Below are positions 35,033-46,787 of a DNA stretch of 64,000 nucleotides, piece after piece. Origin of the DNA: Forficula auricularia (Eukaryota > Arthropoda > Insecta > Dermaptera > Forficulidae); NCBI GenBank assembly GCA_024734495.1, contig JALMQS010000225.1, positions 1,077,864 to 1,141,863 of the forward strand, read 5' to 3'. A program made the translations under genes and the position numbers. The notes under the pieces are model-generated. The model worked only from the letters and a program-made list of their open reading frames with translations. It was not told the origin of the DNA and made no database searches. The stretch's first letter is position 1; the number at the start of each line of letters is the position of its first letter.

Positions 35033-35315
35033 AAATGATGTTATAAGATCTTTTAAGATTTTATAAAATGTTGTAAGATGTTATAAAATGTTTTAAGATG
35101 TTAAAAAATGTTTTAAGATGTTATAAAAAGTTTTAAGATGTTAAAAAAAGTTTTAGGATGTTAAAAAAAGTTTTAAGATGTTATAAAATGTTTTAAGAGG
35201 TTTTAAGATGTTTTAAGATGTTATAAAATGTTTTAAGAGGTTTTAAGATTTTTTTAGCTATTTTCTTCAAAAATTAAGAATGTCTATTAAGATGTTATAA
35301 AATGTTATAAGATGA
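35033..35315. repeat. Minisatellite, TTTTAAGATGTTATAAAATG units
   Basis: About a dozen imperfect units of 17-21 bp from 35033 to 35255, with two more at 35285-35313 after an interruption. Low complexity, no coding role. Confidence 0.85.
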
Positions 35316-35329
35316 ACATTTCATCCCTT

Positions 35330-35645
35330 TAGACGGAAGAAACCAGCATTTCAGACAGTTTTTTTTTTTTTTTTGATAACCTTGAATCTCGTTGATCTTC
35401 TTGAGTAAATAAACGAAGCTCTCATGAACAGCTTTGTTGAAAAGTTGTTCTACCAAAATCTGTTTCTTTTTCTTCCTTACTTCCATCAGATTCTGAACAC
35501 TCTTCATCTAATGTCACATATTCTGGAGGCTTTGATATGGGCAATTCTTTGCAGGTTGGGACTGGTCTCATTGCAGATTGCAAATTAGGGTACACCACTG
35601 TATTGACCTTCATCATCAGTCTTTTAATTATAAATATTTTATCTA
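35330..35645 (-). pseudogene. Fragment of a TE-associated protein of unknown function
   Basis: The - strand frame reads VVYPNLQSAMRPVP, then ELPISKPPEY, then an acidic stretch, and after a frameshift FTQEDQRDSRLSK. This pattern (YPxLxSAxRPVPH..LPxPxPP then LTQ..L.DL.RDL.LSK) is familiar from transposon-associated hypothetical proteins in arthropod and cnidarian genomes; I cannot name the family. An A-run frameshift at 35360-35375 breaks it. Confidence 0.4.
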
Positions 35646-35865
35646 TAATTTCTAATGGGTTCATTTACCCGATTGGATATAAAAAAATATTTTTGATGTT
35701 ATAGCTTTAGATCGTTTCTTATGTAGCTTTCTATAACAACAAAATGATCTTTTCTAAATCCAAATGTGTAATTAAACCTATGAAAAATAACAGATAAAAT
35801 ATTTATATTTAAAAGACTGATGAATAAAGCCAAACTTTCGAAACTATATTTTCTAACAAATTAAT
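35600..35865. mobile_element. Fold-back element, 35.7 kb (hammerhead-like)
   Basis: Arms agtcttttaattataaatat / atatttatatttaaaagact pair over about 35 bp. The right arm, + strand (about 35813-35854), has CTGATGA, AAAG / CTTT stem II, GAAAC, tata. The left arm on the - strand also carries CTGATGA, running directly into the pseudogene fragment at 35330-35645. Confidence 0.5.
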
Positions 35866-36032
35866 AATATATACTTTATAGCAATAGAATTAGGAGAAAT
35901 TTAAGATTTTTTTTATAGGACAGGCTGATTCATTGTGGAAGATGGTCCATTTCCATCTCAGGGACTGTGGAGTTTAATTTCTGACTCCTACCCTCACTCA
36001 CACAAAGCAGTATCCGTTTGGCACCAAGGTCT

Positions 36033-36218
36033 CAACATATAGGTATTTTTAAAAACCTAATGTTAAATTTGAAAAATAACGAATGATGCCGTATTCGATA
36101 CAATTTGCAAAACTGATAATTACCTATAATAATTTCCCAACATATAGGTATTTTTAAAAATCTAATATTAAATTTCAAAAATAACGAATGATACCGTATT
36201 CGCTAAAATTTGCAAAAA
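36033..36218. repeat. Two-copy tandem repeat, 105-bp period
   Basis: caacatataggtatttttaa starts at 36033 and again at 36138. Both copies continue with taaattt, aaaaataacgaatgat and ccgtattcg. Confidence 0.8.
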
Positions 36219-36504
36219 AAAAAAATTCAAAAAATGAAGAGTACAGCATCCCCTGTTTGAAAAGTCATCAACCGCCACTGATACCCACTTATAATAATTT
36301 CTATAAATTATATTAAATTTTGAACAAAAAAATTTATTAAGGCTAAAATGAAAAAAATCATTTTTTAAGAGCTTGAAAAAGTCTCAAACAAAAGGCTCGA
36401 AACGTCGCAATAAAATTGATTTTCTTTTGATAAACCAAAAATACCTGCAAATCCATATTTAGAATTGTTAAGAATTTATTTTTAACAATCCTTCCCAGTT
36501 ATTT

Positions 36505-36840
36505 TTTTTTTTTTTTTTTTTTTTATTTATTTTCAAAACTAGTCGGCTTTGGCGAAATTCGTCCCCAGAGGGGTGAGAGGGTAGGGATGGAGGGGCCGCG
36601 CCCCCGCTCGGCTCGACTTGGCCGGAGGCGGATCAATACCAGCCGCGGCCGGGCCGGGAGAACCAACCCCGAAACCACCCCTAAAACACCCCTTGACAGC
36701 CACCCCCGCAAGCAACCGACTTGACACAAACCCAGGGGCTTCTGCTTAGCTCTTGGCGACAGCCAACAAACCAACCACCTCTCGCTTCGGCTTCTCCAGA
36801 GTTCTCCATGATCCATCTGGAGAACGGAGAGTTCTACTCT
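36505..36840 (-). mobile_element. 5'-truncated retroposon with poly(A)
   Basis: A strongly GC-rich block read on the - strand ends ...CCGACTAG, then AATAAATA, then A17 or more (T run at about 36505-36523). The final open frame ends FAKAD-stop just before the tail, as in the 3' end of a non-LTR retrotransposon. Composition is unlike the surrounding DNA, which supports insertion. Clade not assigned. Confidence 0.5.
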
Positions 36841-37608
36841 TTCGCTCCAGCAAAATAATCATTTCTATTCAAAAAACAATCTATTTTTAATTCACTTATT
36901 TTTTATTTTTATAAAATCAATTCAAATTAAATTAAAAATAAATAAATGAAGGTGAATTGGGTAAATATATACTCAAATTTATTTTTAGTCATTTTTTCTT
37001 TAGTTTTTTTTCATCATAGGCTCCACGGAGGAGCGCTTGATGAAAGTCATGATTTAAAAAAGAAAATAATAAATAAACAAAAAAACAAAAGCAAAATAAA
37101 TAATCAAATAAAACACAAATCCTACTGAGAATATGTCAGAAGTCAAGTCCAGGCATGTTTAGTCGTCTAAAAACTCACCAACCCGAGAGTATGGCTTTTT
37201 TAGTAATGTGAGCTTAATGGAGGATTTAAATTAGATAGACTTGTAATTTCCTCCGGAATTTTATTGTATAATTGTATAATGTTTATAAGAGCACACCTGG
37301 CTCCATGAAAGAATCGTTTACCTTTTGTAAACGAAACCTCAGGATGCCTAGTTTATTCTTGAATTTAGTATGGAATTTATGGCTGTCCCAAAAAGTACTT
37401 ATAAATTGATTAAAGCTCTGGCGGTTAAATAAAGTACCTACTTAATAAATGATATAGTAGGCATAATATACATATTTAACTAGGTATAAATTAATGTTTT
37501 GATTATATTATTATAAGAAATATATCAAATCTGATTATAAATGAAATTAATTTAAAGGTATCGGTAGGTACCTTAAGAGAAATTTATATTTATCAATTAA
37601 AAAAATTA

Positions 37609-37740
37609 AAAATGAAAATATTAGAAAATCTTGACAATTTAACAGATTGTCTTAAATCATAATTATTATATTATTATCATTATTATTTTCTTTAAGACAA
37701 TTTGTAATATTGTCAAGATTTTCCAAAATATTTATTTTTC
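37609..37740. repeat. Hairpin MITE
   Basis: Arms gaaaatcttgacaat, gattgtcttaaa and their complements surround an ATT-rich loop (37660-37690). No TSD identified. Confidence 0.6.
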
Positions 37741-38196
37741 CAAACATCCAAACATTCGACCAATAATAATTCTCATTAAATAATAATTGTTTTTACTTCT
37801 ACATTCAATTTTTTGATTGATTAAAGAGGAAGTTATTTTCTAAACGCTTAACACCTTATCATATATCATTTTTAAAATAAATAATTTTCACTACTTGAAA
37901 TATGCTTTTATAACTATATAATCATTATTAAAATTATTAATAAATTAATTTTCAATTGAAAATTAGCTGATATAACGGTATAACCAATCAAACAAAACGA
38001 GTACTGAAATGTTCAGGTTTAACGTTTCAGATAGATCATAACTCTCTGTTTTGATAGTTGTCAAGAAATAGAAATATTTTTGATCGCGTAACAGTATTTT
38101 ATATTTCACGAAAACTACTAATGAAAATAAATGCAGAAAATTATTATTTTATCATTTAAGATTTCATTAAAAAAATAAAATAAATTCATTACAATA

Positions 38197-38558
38197 TCGG
38201 CCGTCCATAAATTACGTCACACGAAATTCAAGATTTTTATACCCCCTCCCCCTGTGTCACATTTTGTCACATTTTCATTGAGCCCCCTGTATTGTGACGT
38301 CACACAATCACTTTTATACCAAATAATTTAATAATTGTAGAAAATTTAAATGGTTTTGCTAAAAATTGCTTGCTTACAATTTTTTGTCTAGATCTATTTT
38401 ACCAATATTTTCAGATTGGAATAATAATTAATTAACTGAAATCTAAAAAATATAATTGAAAATTTTTTTAATTTTTTAATTTGACTTTTGTGACATTACA
38501 ATTTTTATAATAAGAGCCCCTCCCCCCTAACTGTATGACGTAATTTATGGACGGCCCC
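38197..38558. mobile_element. GGCCGTCCATAAATTACGTCA MITE
   Basis: The left end CGGCCGTCCATAAATTACG and the right end, on the other strand, GGGCCGTCCATAAATTACG form a TIR of over 20 bp. The internal sequence is AT-rich and non-coding. This TIR is widespread in arthropod genomes; I do not assign a superfamily. Confidence 0.75.
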
Positions 38559-39294
38559 TTATTATTTAAATGGAAATTTTTAACAAAGATCAACTTTGTT
38601 TTAAAATTTCGTAATAGTTAGTTTTTGAGTTATTTATGTCTTCATCTACACACACATAAAAAAGTAATATATGTTTTATTTTATTATAATTTTAGTAGCT
38701 ACTTAATACTTACTAGAATATTAATTTTTTATGTTTATTTATTCTGGAATGAAAGCTCTTGTGTAACAGAGAAGAAGGATTATGTAGCAGTTTGTCCTCT
38801 CGGACAATGCCAATCCTTATTTTGACTTTTTGTTCCTTCAATATAACCCATTTTTCGGACACGAAACGTCAGGTTAAAATATAGAATATATTTTATCCCC
38901 GAATCTGTCAGCATTATACTAGAATCTAAATAATTTATACCTCATAAAGATCAATATGTTTAATGGGGGTTCTTAATAAAATTTATTTCGAAAAAAACAA
39001 ATTACCTCTTTAAAATAAAATAAATTTTTCCTTTTTTCATCTAGTACAGTAGCACATTGTAATATATATGTATATATCGTTAATAAGTATTTCGAAAACG
39101 ATAATTTATTTAATTAACATTTCTGGTTTCTAGTAAATTCTATTAAGTTAAATAAAATAGCTAACATGATCTATTAAATAAATAAATATTTTTATCCAAC
39201 ATTTATGGAAGTATGGCAGTTTTATGTGAAATATGCTCAATGAGAATTTTTTTATAATTTCTATTTTATATTTTTTTAAATTTATTATTCTAAA

Positions 39295-39812
39295 GAAATT
39301 AAAAAAAAATATATATGTGTGAGCCTCATCCACATATATAAGCTCACGGCGGAAGGCAAACTTCTCTAACCGTTTATATTATTTGTATATAACGGTCAAA
39401 AAGTTTATCCCTCTTAAAAAATCACACTCCAAAGACATAATTATTAAGCTTAAAAAAATTATTATGTAGGCTTATAATTATTTTTGGGGGGTTGTTGTGT
39501 ATTTATTTATATTATGTTATTTTGAAATATTTATATTACTATTATATTTAATTTTTAGGGTTTTTTTTTATTTTTTTTTTATTCAGTATTTTGGGCTTGA
39601 GTATTTTTATTTTCTAATTTTGATTAATTTTATTTGCCATGAACTATTAGTGGGTTTTAAAATAATAATTCAAATTTCCTAATTTTAATAAATATTATTT
39701 TTAATGAACTTTTACTGGGTTGTAAAATTAAAATAATTATTTCCCTTCTATTGAGTCATTTCCCCTTTATTGTAACAAAAAATTCAAACAAATACGTCGC
39801 TAAAGAAAAAAA
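39295..39812 (+). repeat. Rep-D dispersed repeat, copy 1
   Basis: Matches the reverse complement of 53157-53650: gagcct.atccacat, aagctcacgg, aaacttct, then agtgggttttaaaataat, tgagtcatttcccctttatt, gtaacaaaaaattcaaacaaata. The high T content creates spurious ORFs. Not classified. Confidence 0.6.
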
Positions 39813-41132
39813 AAATTATGTAATTTTTGGTACTGGTCTTGTCTATTTTGATTTACTAACCCAAGTTTTGTAATATTATTTTCTAATTAAATATCAAAAT
39901 ATAGACTATATAATTATTTTTATTTCTAATTAAACACTGAATCCACAGTTTGTGAATTCTTTGTTGAAATCGAAAGTCTCGATATTTCGGTCGTAGAATC
40001 GGAGAGTGGCAGGTCACAATAGTTTGGGGTTGCTTGATCAAAGGCACCCTTTGTAAGCCAAATCTCATAAATAGTGGAAGGTGAAAGTTTGGAAGATAAA
40101 AGAAACCCTACAAAAAATTTGAAAGCCGAAGGAAATAGGTAGGAATTCTCTTCCGAATTGGATTTATTTCCTATATATCTCTCTCTCTTTCTTTCATAGA
40201 CACACACACTTTGGCGTTTAAAATAGTACTTTATAATTGGAATTAATGAAATAATAAACCATTTACTTTATCGATAACATCTCTATATATTATCATAATT
40301 CAAACGTTTTCTCAAGCATTCATATTCTAAGCTATTAAGAAAATAATTATTATAAACTGGTCGTAAAATTGAAATAGCAAAAAGAAACGAGAGCAGAGGA
40401 TCAGTGATCAAATGGAGATGGCATTACCAACTTTATGTAGGTACTTTAAATCTTGTTCTAGAAAAAAACAACATGTTCTTGTTTTGTTAATAATATAGGT
40501 ACCTAATCAATTTAAATTATTAAATTCTGTAAAATATTCAAAATTTTATTTAATAGTAAAATTTTACATATCTAATAAATTGAAAGAAACTAATGTTCAT
40601 AAATCAATAATTGTCTTGATTATTTTTCCTTACATTTAGGTATCTTTTTTTTAAGTTAAAGTATGAAATTCTTTCTAAAAATTTATTTGGATTGTCTTAA
40701 GAAATGATTCAATATCCTCTGATATCTAAAAAAAAAAACAATTTGAAGCATTAGTTTATCAGCCCTTCGTATATTAAATTTATTACTACATGTTTTTATG
40801 TAGTAAATTTTGCTATATAACTATTTTATGATCATTTCAGGACAAGCCAGACTATTTACTGACATACAACATTGATAATTTTCCATAAAACTTCATTGTA
40901 TTATATGATAGACTATCCAAACAATTCCAACGGACGCGCCCTGAAGTTAGTCAAATTCTTGGATGATCTGCCATTTTCGAAATCTAACTTACAGGATCCC
41001 TACTTTTTTTAAATTACACAATTTTTCTATTTAAATATTTTTTTTTATTCTTTTGTTATGAATTAACGATGAAAGTATATCAGTTTATTATACTAAGAGT
41101 AAATTCAAGATGAATGAATCCTATATCAATAT
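39813..41132. other. AT-rich intronic DNA
   Basis: No gene or bounded element recognised; the 93-codon - strand ORF at 39926-40207 has no domain. Confidence 0.4.
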
Positions 41133-41578
41133 TTTTTATAAATCAAAGAGGAATTCAGCCAGTAAAGGAATCTCTAATGAGCTGAAATGAGCAAAAAATA
41201 TATTAATATAAATACAAAAACAACAATAACAACATTATTCGCTTTGAGACTTCACCATATTAAGTAGTGAGCATACTAAGACCTATTTATACATTTTATA
41301 AGTTATATACTTATAATATTTTATTTGATAATACATCAAAACAACTTTATCTGCACTCATTATTTAACAAAAGTATTGAGTTTCCAAATATTGTAAAAAT
41401 TATTTTTTTATAATTTATTATGTTTTTGTATTTATATTAATACATTGTCTGTTCATTTCACCATATTTGAACTGAAGATGTCCTTATCTAATTAAAGCCG
41501 TAACGTTTTCTAAAATTGGGAGTTTTTTATTCCTTTAATGGCTGAATTCCTCTCTTTTTTAATTTATAAATTTTGGAC
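41133..41578. mobile_element. Fold-back element, 41.3 kb (hammerhead-like)
   Basis: Short arms (tttataaat, agaggaattcagcc, taaaggaat and complements). Near the right end, + strand (about 41466-41514), CTGAAGATGTCC is followed by a loop and gccGTAACGTTTTC, a degraded version of the CTGANGA ... GAAACGT pattern. Confidence 0.5.
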
Positions 41579-41750
41579 AGCCATTTTTCCTCCATCAACG
41601 TTTCAACTCTTTTATTTTAAGGTCCTCCAAAACTTTTGTTATGAATCGTGAAATATAACTACTTAGTTGCTTACTGATTTTTTTCATTTCATCTACTCAT
41701 ATGATTGACTAAATTTTTGTTCACAAAAAGTTGATCAAAAATAAATTGTC

Positions 41751-41998
41751 GCGAAGGAAAGTACACCCTTGTTCGCTCCTGGTGGCCCGATAAAAATTTT
41801 AAAAATTTTAAGAAAATAATTGGTCAACGCTTGATTTAAGGCTCCAATTCGCTCGCTGTAATTCTGGCTTCATTGGCGGGAAGGAAAGTACACTCCTGTT
41901 CGCTCCTGGTATCCGGATTTAAAAATTTTAAGAAGATCAATCCTTAACGCTTGATTTCCAGGCTCCAATTTGCTCGTTGTAATACTGGCTTCATTGCC
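41751..41998. repeat. Tandem duplication, ~125-bp unit
   Basis: Two units starting gcgaaggaaagtacac (41751) and gcgggaaggaaagtacac (41876), both with tgttcgctcctgg, aacgcttgattt, ggctccaatt and ctggcttcattg. GC-richer than its surroundings, possibly an old duplicated functional element or a repeat fragment. Confidence 0.75.
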
Positions 41999-42214
41999 AT
42001 CTCAAATTATACAAATTAAAAAAATACATTCATTGATCTATTTGAAAATTCTAGTAGGAAAAATTGTATTAAAAACCATATGAACATCTCCTCTCTCTTA
42101 TCATACGAATTCATATTTTAAATATAAAAGTATGAAATAACAATTTCAATAGATATGAGTAATCGAAATCAAGATAAGACCCCATTTGATGATGTTTGAT
42201 TTAATACTTTTGTA

Positions 42215-42500
42215 TATAAATTGGTCAGGTGGTGAGTTTTTTGAGTGAATGTTCATTTTATATACCCACCTGCCCCCGTTTTCCTCGATAATTCTTAAAT
42301 GAGAGAGTATCACCATGCAATACAACCAAGTTGCTGCTCAGTTGGGAGCGATTTTACTCCTCCTCCGCATATGCGGCTCGGTTTCGCTTATTGCCTTTGT
42401 AACTCGGGACATGTCACGATTGTACCAACTGATGGCGGAAAGAACCTTTTCCGATCGAATATTGTTTATTAAATTTTTATTCTATCAGCTTCATCATTTT
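42215..42500. promoter_or_regulatory. Small GC-richer intronic island
   Basis: Unique sequence (cacctgcccccgttttcc, ctccgcatatgcggctcgg, gactgatggcgg-like) with a 73-codon ORF that resembles nothing known. Candidate regulatory element by composition only. Confidence 0.25.
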
Positions 42501-42985
42501 TATTTTCATTTGAACATTTTTCTTTTATTCGTATAATAGATAAAACAGATATGCAATGATTTTAATTTTGTTTTCATTTCAAACCCTAAAAATATATAAT
42601 AATTAAAGAGATTTCCTATCTGAGTCTTTTATATGTGAAAATTTTTCCGGATTAAAGCACCTATAATCCAATATAGAGAATTTCTTTCTAATTGAACTGT
42701 CACGATTTTCAAATCGAAATCCTAATTTAATTCGCAGATATTTTTTTTTTTATTTACAAAATTAAAAAAATGACAAAAACAGTGAGAGTCACGTAAGAGT
42801 GCACATGAAAATGTCAGACATGGGTAAACGTAGTTCTTATCTCTGCTGTCAATTCACCACCCAAAGGGAATATGGAGGGTACAATACATGTGGGTTCCCC
42901 TACAGATCATGAGATTTCTTACTCGGTAACGATTATTTATTGAAGTTTTCGTTTTTTCTAATATTTAATGAATTTATAGCTTTAA

Positions 42986-43562
42986 CCCTAGAACGCACAA
43001 CCCGGGCCTTTAAGGTCCGGTCATACCTTTTCTTTTCAATAACTTTCAGAAAAGGAATCCAATAAATTCCAAATTTTTAACATTCGTTCTTTTATACCTA
43101 ATAAAAGTAGTTTTAAAGGGTTTATCTAAAAAAAAGTTATATACTTTATTTTTTAATAGAACCATTTTACAAACACAAAGTCATAAGGAGGGGCTCTCAG
43201 GCCCGGGGGTTTTCTGTGTATTAAAACAGTAAAATCAGTAAAAATTTATCGATATATTATTTATTTGTATAAATCTTGATATAAATTAATAAAAAAAAAA
43301 TATAAAAATAATTTGTGAAAAATGTGTTATAAAGCAATTAAACATAAAGTGGGTTTTTTCAGAGGGAAGTATAGTACATACATAAAAACAGTAAAAAAGT
43401 ATTGTTTTATTATTTAATTTTATAAATCTTGATTTAATTTGATAAAAAGAAATGAATATAATTATTGAAAATTGTGTAATAAACTAATTAAACATATAGT
43501 GGACTTGACAGGGGCCCCGGCTTGTGACTTTGTGTTTGTGAAAAAGCTTGTGTGTTCTAGAG
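42986..43562. mobile_element. piggyBac-type non-autonomous element (577 bp)
   Basis: Flanked by TTAA on both sides (42982-42985 and 43563-43566). Ends are CCCTAGAACGCACAA and, on the other strand, CTCTAGAACACACAA. TTAA target duplication with CCCTAGAA-type termini is the signature of piggyBac. Subterminal GC-rich blocks (cccgggcc near 43001, caggcccggggg near 43199, ggggccccgg near 43511). No transposase. Confidence 0.85.
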
Positions 43563-45142
43563 TTAAAAACATATATGAAACGAATTAACAAAATTTCATT
43601 TAATAATCTTGAAAATTAAATTATATATCTAGACATTTTCATCAGTTTTCGCCTCCTTATCAATACAAAAAGATTCAGAATTAGTCATTAAAGTAGAATT
43701 TATTATCTTCATAAAACTTGTCTCGTGCGTTCTATTTAGCAAAGTGATTTACATTTTGCTGTCAACTATCAATTTGCCGAAATATTTCATTAAATTTTAT
43801 TCACGTGTTTTTTTTTATTCATCTCCGTATGTTTCTGAATCGAACTATTTAATTAGTTGAATTGAAGAATTATTAAAAAAAATTGAATAAATTGGTCAGT
43901 TTATTTCTATACAAAGAGCTTATCTTTTAGAATTTTACATTTTTTTTTCTCCTATGATAGTCATCAAGCGCGAATGTAATTTTTTTTATGAACATGAATT
44001 CTTTTGAAGCACCGGACCATAAGACCCCATCGCAAAATATAAAAAATTATTTCTCTCATCTGAATAATATTATAATTCAAATAAATTCCTGACTTAAAAA
44101 AATCATCCTATCTATTTTGTCAAAATATCTCTTATAAATATAGCCATTATGAATAATTCAAACTCCATTAAAAAAAAGGATTTCTATTTCGAAGATTGAT
44201 TTGTTTTGGCAACTTTTTTCAACTAAATTATCGTGTAGTTTTTACAAAGTTGTTCCCTTAATGGATTGTTTGTTAAATATTATCTGTTGAGTGGATGAAG
44301 AGCAAAAATATGCAATTTCGAAATAGAAATCAGAATTAGTTTGGCATTTCTTCTTGGGTCTTGTATCTTTAAATACAGCCACAGATTAATTTTTTTATAA
44401 ACCTCTCCGCCACTTTTAGGTGAAAGGAATTGATGTGCTTAATAGTTTGAAACCGGATTTAGAACAAAAAACCGCAGAGGCCAAAAAGTGACCAAAAGGT
44501 CAGTGCGTACCAACATACTTATCGCAAAAAATAACGCTCTTTTCTCGAATTCGGTGTCGTCCTGCTAAGACACATAGCTTCGGGATTTGAAACTTAAGGT
44601 ATCTTGAGGCTAAAAGAAATATGCAACCCAAGAGATTTTGGTTAAAATCAAAGGGCCGGAAGTATATGTTTTCTTGAAGATTTATAGTATTTTGCAATTT
44701 TCTCAAAAAAATGGGAATAACGTGAAAGTCGTGTGGTGTCCACACCAGTTGATTATAAATATATGTATACATAATACAAGATATAGCACCTTTCGAAAAA
44801 TACTGTGCCAACTTGAGAATTGTCTTTTTCTAGGAAGGACATTGATATATTATTTTGAGGATCCAGAAACTTTACTTCTTTTATGATGTTGTGATTTTCA
44901 AAATGGACTGAAGATGTTCATCTGTAAGTCTTGAACAGTATTTATTCATCTTCATTGTTGGAAACATCTGTTCACGAACATATGCACTTCCAAACATGCA
45001 TAAAATGCGGGCAGCATGGTTCTTTATGTTGAGATAGCTACTTTGATTTTTGAAGTAGGCACTTTCTATGAAACGTCAAAATGTCAATTTCATTGAACTT
45101 ACTTTTTAAAGCAGTATCATACTGCAAATTTATTAGTTCAAT

Positions 45143-45544
45143 GGATGTTGTTGGAGATAGTGGCTGTGATAGCTTTGTAGTGGGTTAAAGGAGTTAAAGG
45201 ACCACCAGGTACAATAAAATTCTCAGAATAAAGACGTTTCAGCCTGAATTTATCGGACCATCTTCAGTTTATAGGGTTACAGAATTATATAAATCAGTGT
45301 TTATACCAGGAACAATGACATGTATTTACAATAATATGTCTAATAAACCAACATTAATAATTCAAATTTATATAATGATAAGAATGACTTCTAATGTAAA
45401 CACCGCTTTATATAATTCTGTAGCCCAATAAAATGAAGATGGCCCGATAAACTCAGGTCGAAACGTCTTTATTCTGGGAATTTTATTGTACCCGGTGCAG
45501 CCTTGTTTTGGCTGAATATCTCCTTCAACCCACTACATATATCA
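45143..45544. mobile_element. Fold-back element FB5 with 12-bp TSD inside hAT pseudogene
   Basis: TATTAGTTCAAT flanks it at 45131-45142 and 45545-45556 and duplicates the target codons of the transposase. Arms (45177 on, and to 45536) share gtagtgggtt, ggtacaataaaattc, cagaataaagacgtttc and acagaattatata. About 34 bp of unique sequence precedes the left arm, as in FB3. Hammerhead-like cores lie at 45427-45473 (+) and 45228-45272 (-). Confidence 0.85.
45427..45473 (+). ncRNA. Hammerhead-like motif in FB5
   Basis: + strand: stem I AATAAA, ATGAAGA (A for C at the first core base), extra T, stem II GGCC / GGTC, GAAAC, GTC, stem I TTTATT. The - strand partner (45228-45272) has canonical CTGAAGA, stem II GGTC / GGCT, and stem I ATAAA / TTTAT. 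Both stems are kept despite base changes. GAAACGTC leaves no loop for stem III; ACGT is self-complementary, so a dimeric hammerhead would be needed. Confidence 0.45.
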
Positions 45545-46239
45545 TATTAGTTCAATTTGTAAGTAAGTCCCTGCTTTACCAACATCGAACTTAAACAGAT
45601 CATTAAAAAGAGAAAAATCATACGTATTGAGCTCGCGAACAGCTGCAAAACGTGCTAAATTGTCATAAAAAATTGTTTACACAAGGGAAGTCTATTCTTT
45701 TCTTCCATTCACTGTAAGAAAGAGATCAATAAATTGTTTGCATAGATACACAAATTAGGTGCGTTCCGAAATGCACATGAAATTAAGCATTATTGAATTG
45801 ATGTCGCGGGCGGCAAATAATTTTCTCGCGGTACAGTCATGGTCAGGATCTATTATAATTTGCCCAAAATTTTTATTAACCATTGTAATAATTATTATTA
45901 ATAATATTTCTTTTCTCGTGAAAATCCAGTCTTCTTACATGATATTATTTTAAACTTAGAGAAGAGTGACGTAATAAATGTATGCAAATTCCATTCTTCT
46001 AGTGAACATTTTTCCTGCTTGTAGAATATTTTATTTATTAAGTTATATCATCTACAAATGTTGTTTTTTTTTTTTGTTCGAATGAACAAAATTCTTCTCG
46101 TACATTCAGCCAATAATCCGATAGCTCTTATTTTATTTATTTTATTGTCTTAGACAGGCAATTTCTATAGAATTAAATGAATGTATTTTATCTCTTATTC
46201 GTTCAATATACCGGTACAAAATGAATACAATTGTATACA

Positions 46240-46480
46240 AGTGATCCGTAATTGGAGCCATTATCTTTTCGATCCATTAATAGGCATTCTTTGACACATT
46301 GAGAAGGCCCTGATACTCCTGATAGAAGCTATCTGGAGCCATCATCTCGGAGGGTGGTCCCTGCCCTGATGGGGGATCTCATCTAATGTATTATAATCCG
46401 ATGCAAATTCGAGGGGGAATTCTCTTCTCTGATTGGCTTAAACATTCCACCGGCTTTATCCAATCGTTCCAGACATTGCA
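46240..46480. promoter_or_regulatory. GC-richer island with Hox/Exd-like words
   Basis: Unique block: ggagccattatctt and ggagccatcatctcgg (two GCCAT cores), gatccattaatagg, tgattggctt, ggctttatccaatcg. No ORF with a domain. Candidate enhancer or PRE. Confidence 0.35.
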
Positions 46481-46787
46481 GGAAGATAAATTTTAATTTA
46501 TCAGGGTTTTTTTTTTGCAATTATTTATTGCACTCAAGGGAGATATTTTAATTTCATATTTCGCTGTAAATTACCCTTGACGTTGACATTCTAATTTAAA
46601 AAAAAGTGCAATTTATCTCAATGTTTTCCGACTTAGCGCGAATAAAGTAATCAAAGGATTTGACTGCAAATGACAAAAGACAAAAAAAGGAACAAGTTGG
46701 GCCAAAAACTACTTTTCGGTTTTTATGTAAACCACTTTTTAAATAATTTTTTTTATTTATTACTCATTTGTTTGGTTATAAATTTTA

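Larger units (their letters stand above)
44885..45730 (-). pseudogene. hAT transposase C-terminal pseudogene, split by a fold-back insertion
   Basis: On the - strand, 45720-45557 reads FAAVRELNTYDFSLF..., then FDVGKAGTYLQIELI. After the inserted element the frame resumes at about 45142: ELINLQYDTALKSKFNEID, later ARILCMFGSAYVREQMF, and SRLTDEHLQSILKI. The last blocks match the hAT dimerisation region (FGSTY.CEQ.FSTM.......LTDEHL...L.I) of ZBED5/GTF2IRD2-like hAT transposases. Stops and frameshifts are present. It is cut between ELI and the next residues by the element at 45143-45544. Confidence 0.7.

Noticed and set aside
35033..35315. Regular short repeats as a CRISPR array
   Set aside because: Animal DNA, units of 17-21 bp without unique spacers: a minisatellite.
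36523..36816. 97-codon - strand ORF as a cellular gene
   Set aside because: Ends at a poly(A) tract with abrupt GC change; better explained as a 5'-truncated retroposon.
38860..38890. CACGAAACGTC near 38861 as another hammerhead-like copy
   Set aside because: No CTGANGA core and no stem I pairing around it.
44500..44886. Overlapping ORFs of 82 and 103 codons as genes
   Set aside because: Neither shows a domain; they adjoin the decayed hAT transposase and probably belong to its remains or flank.
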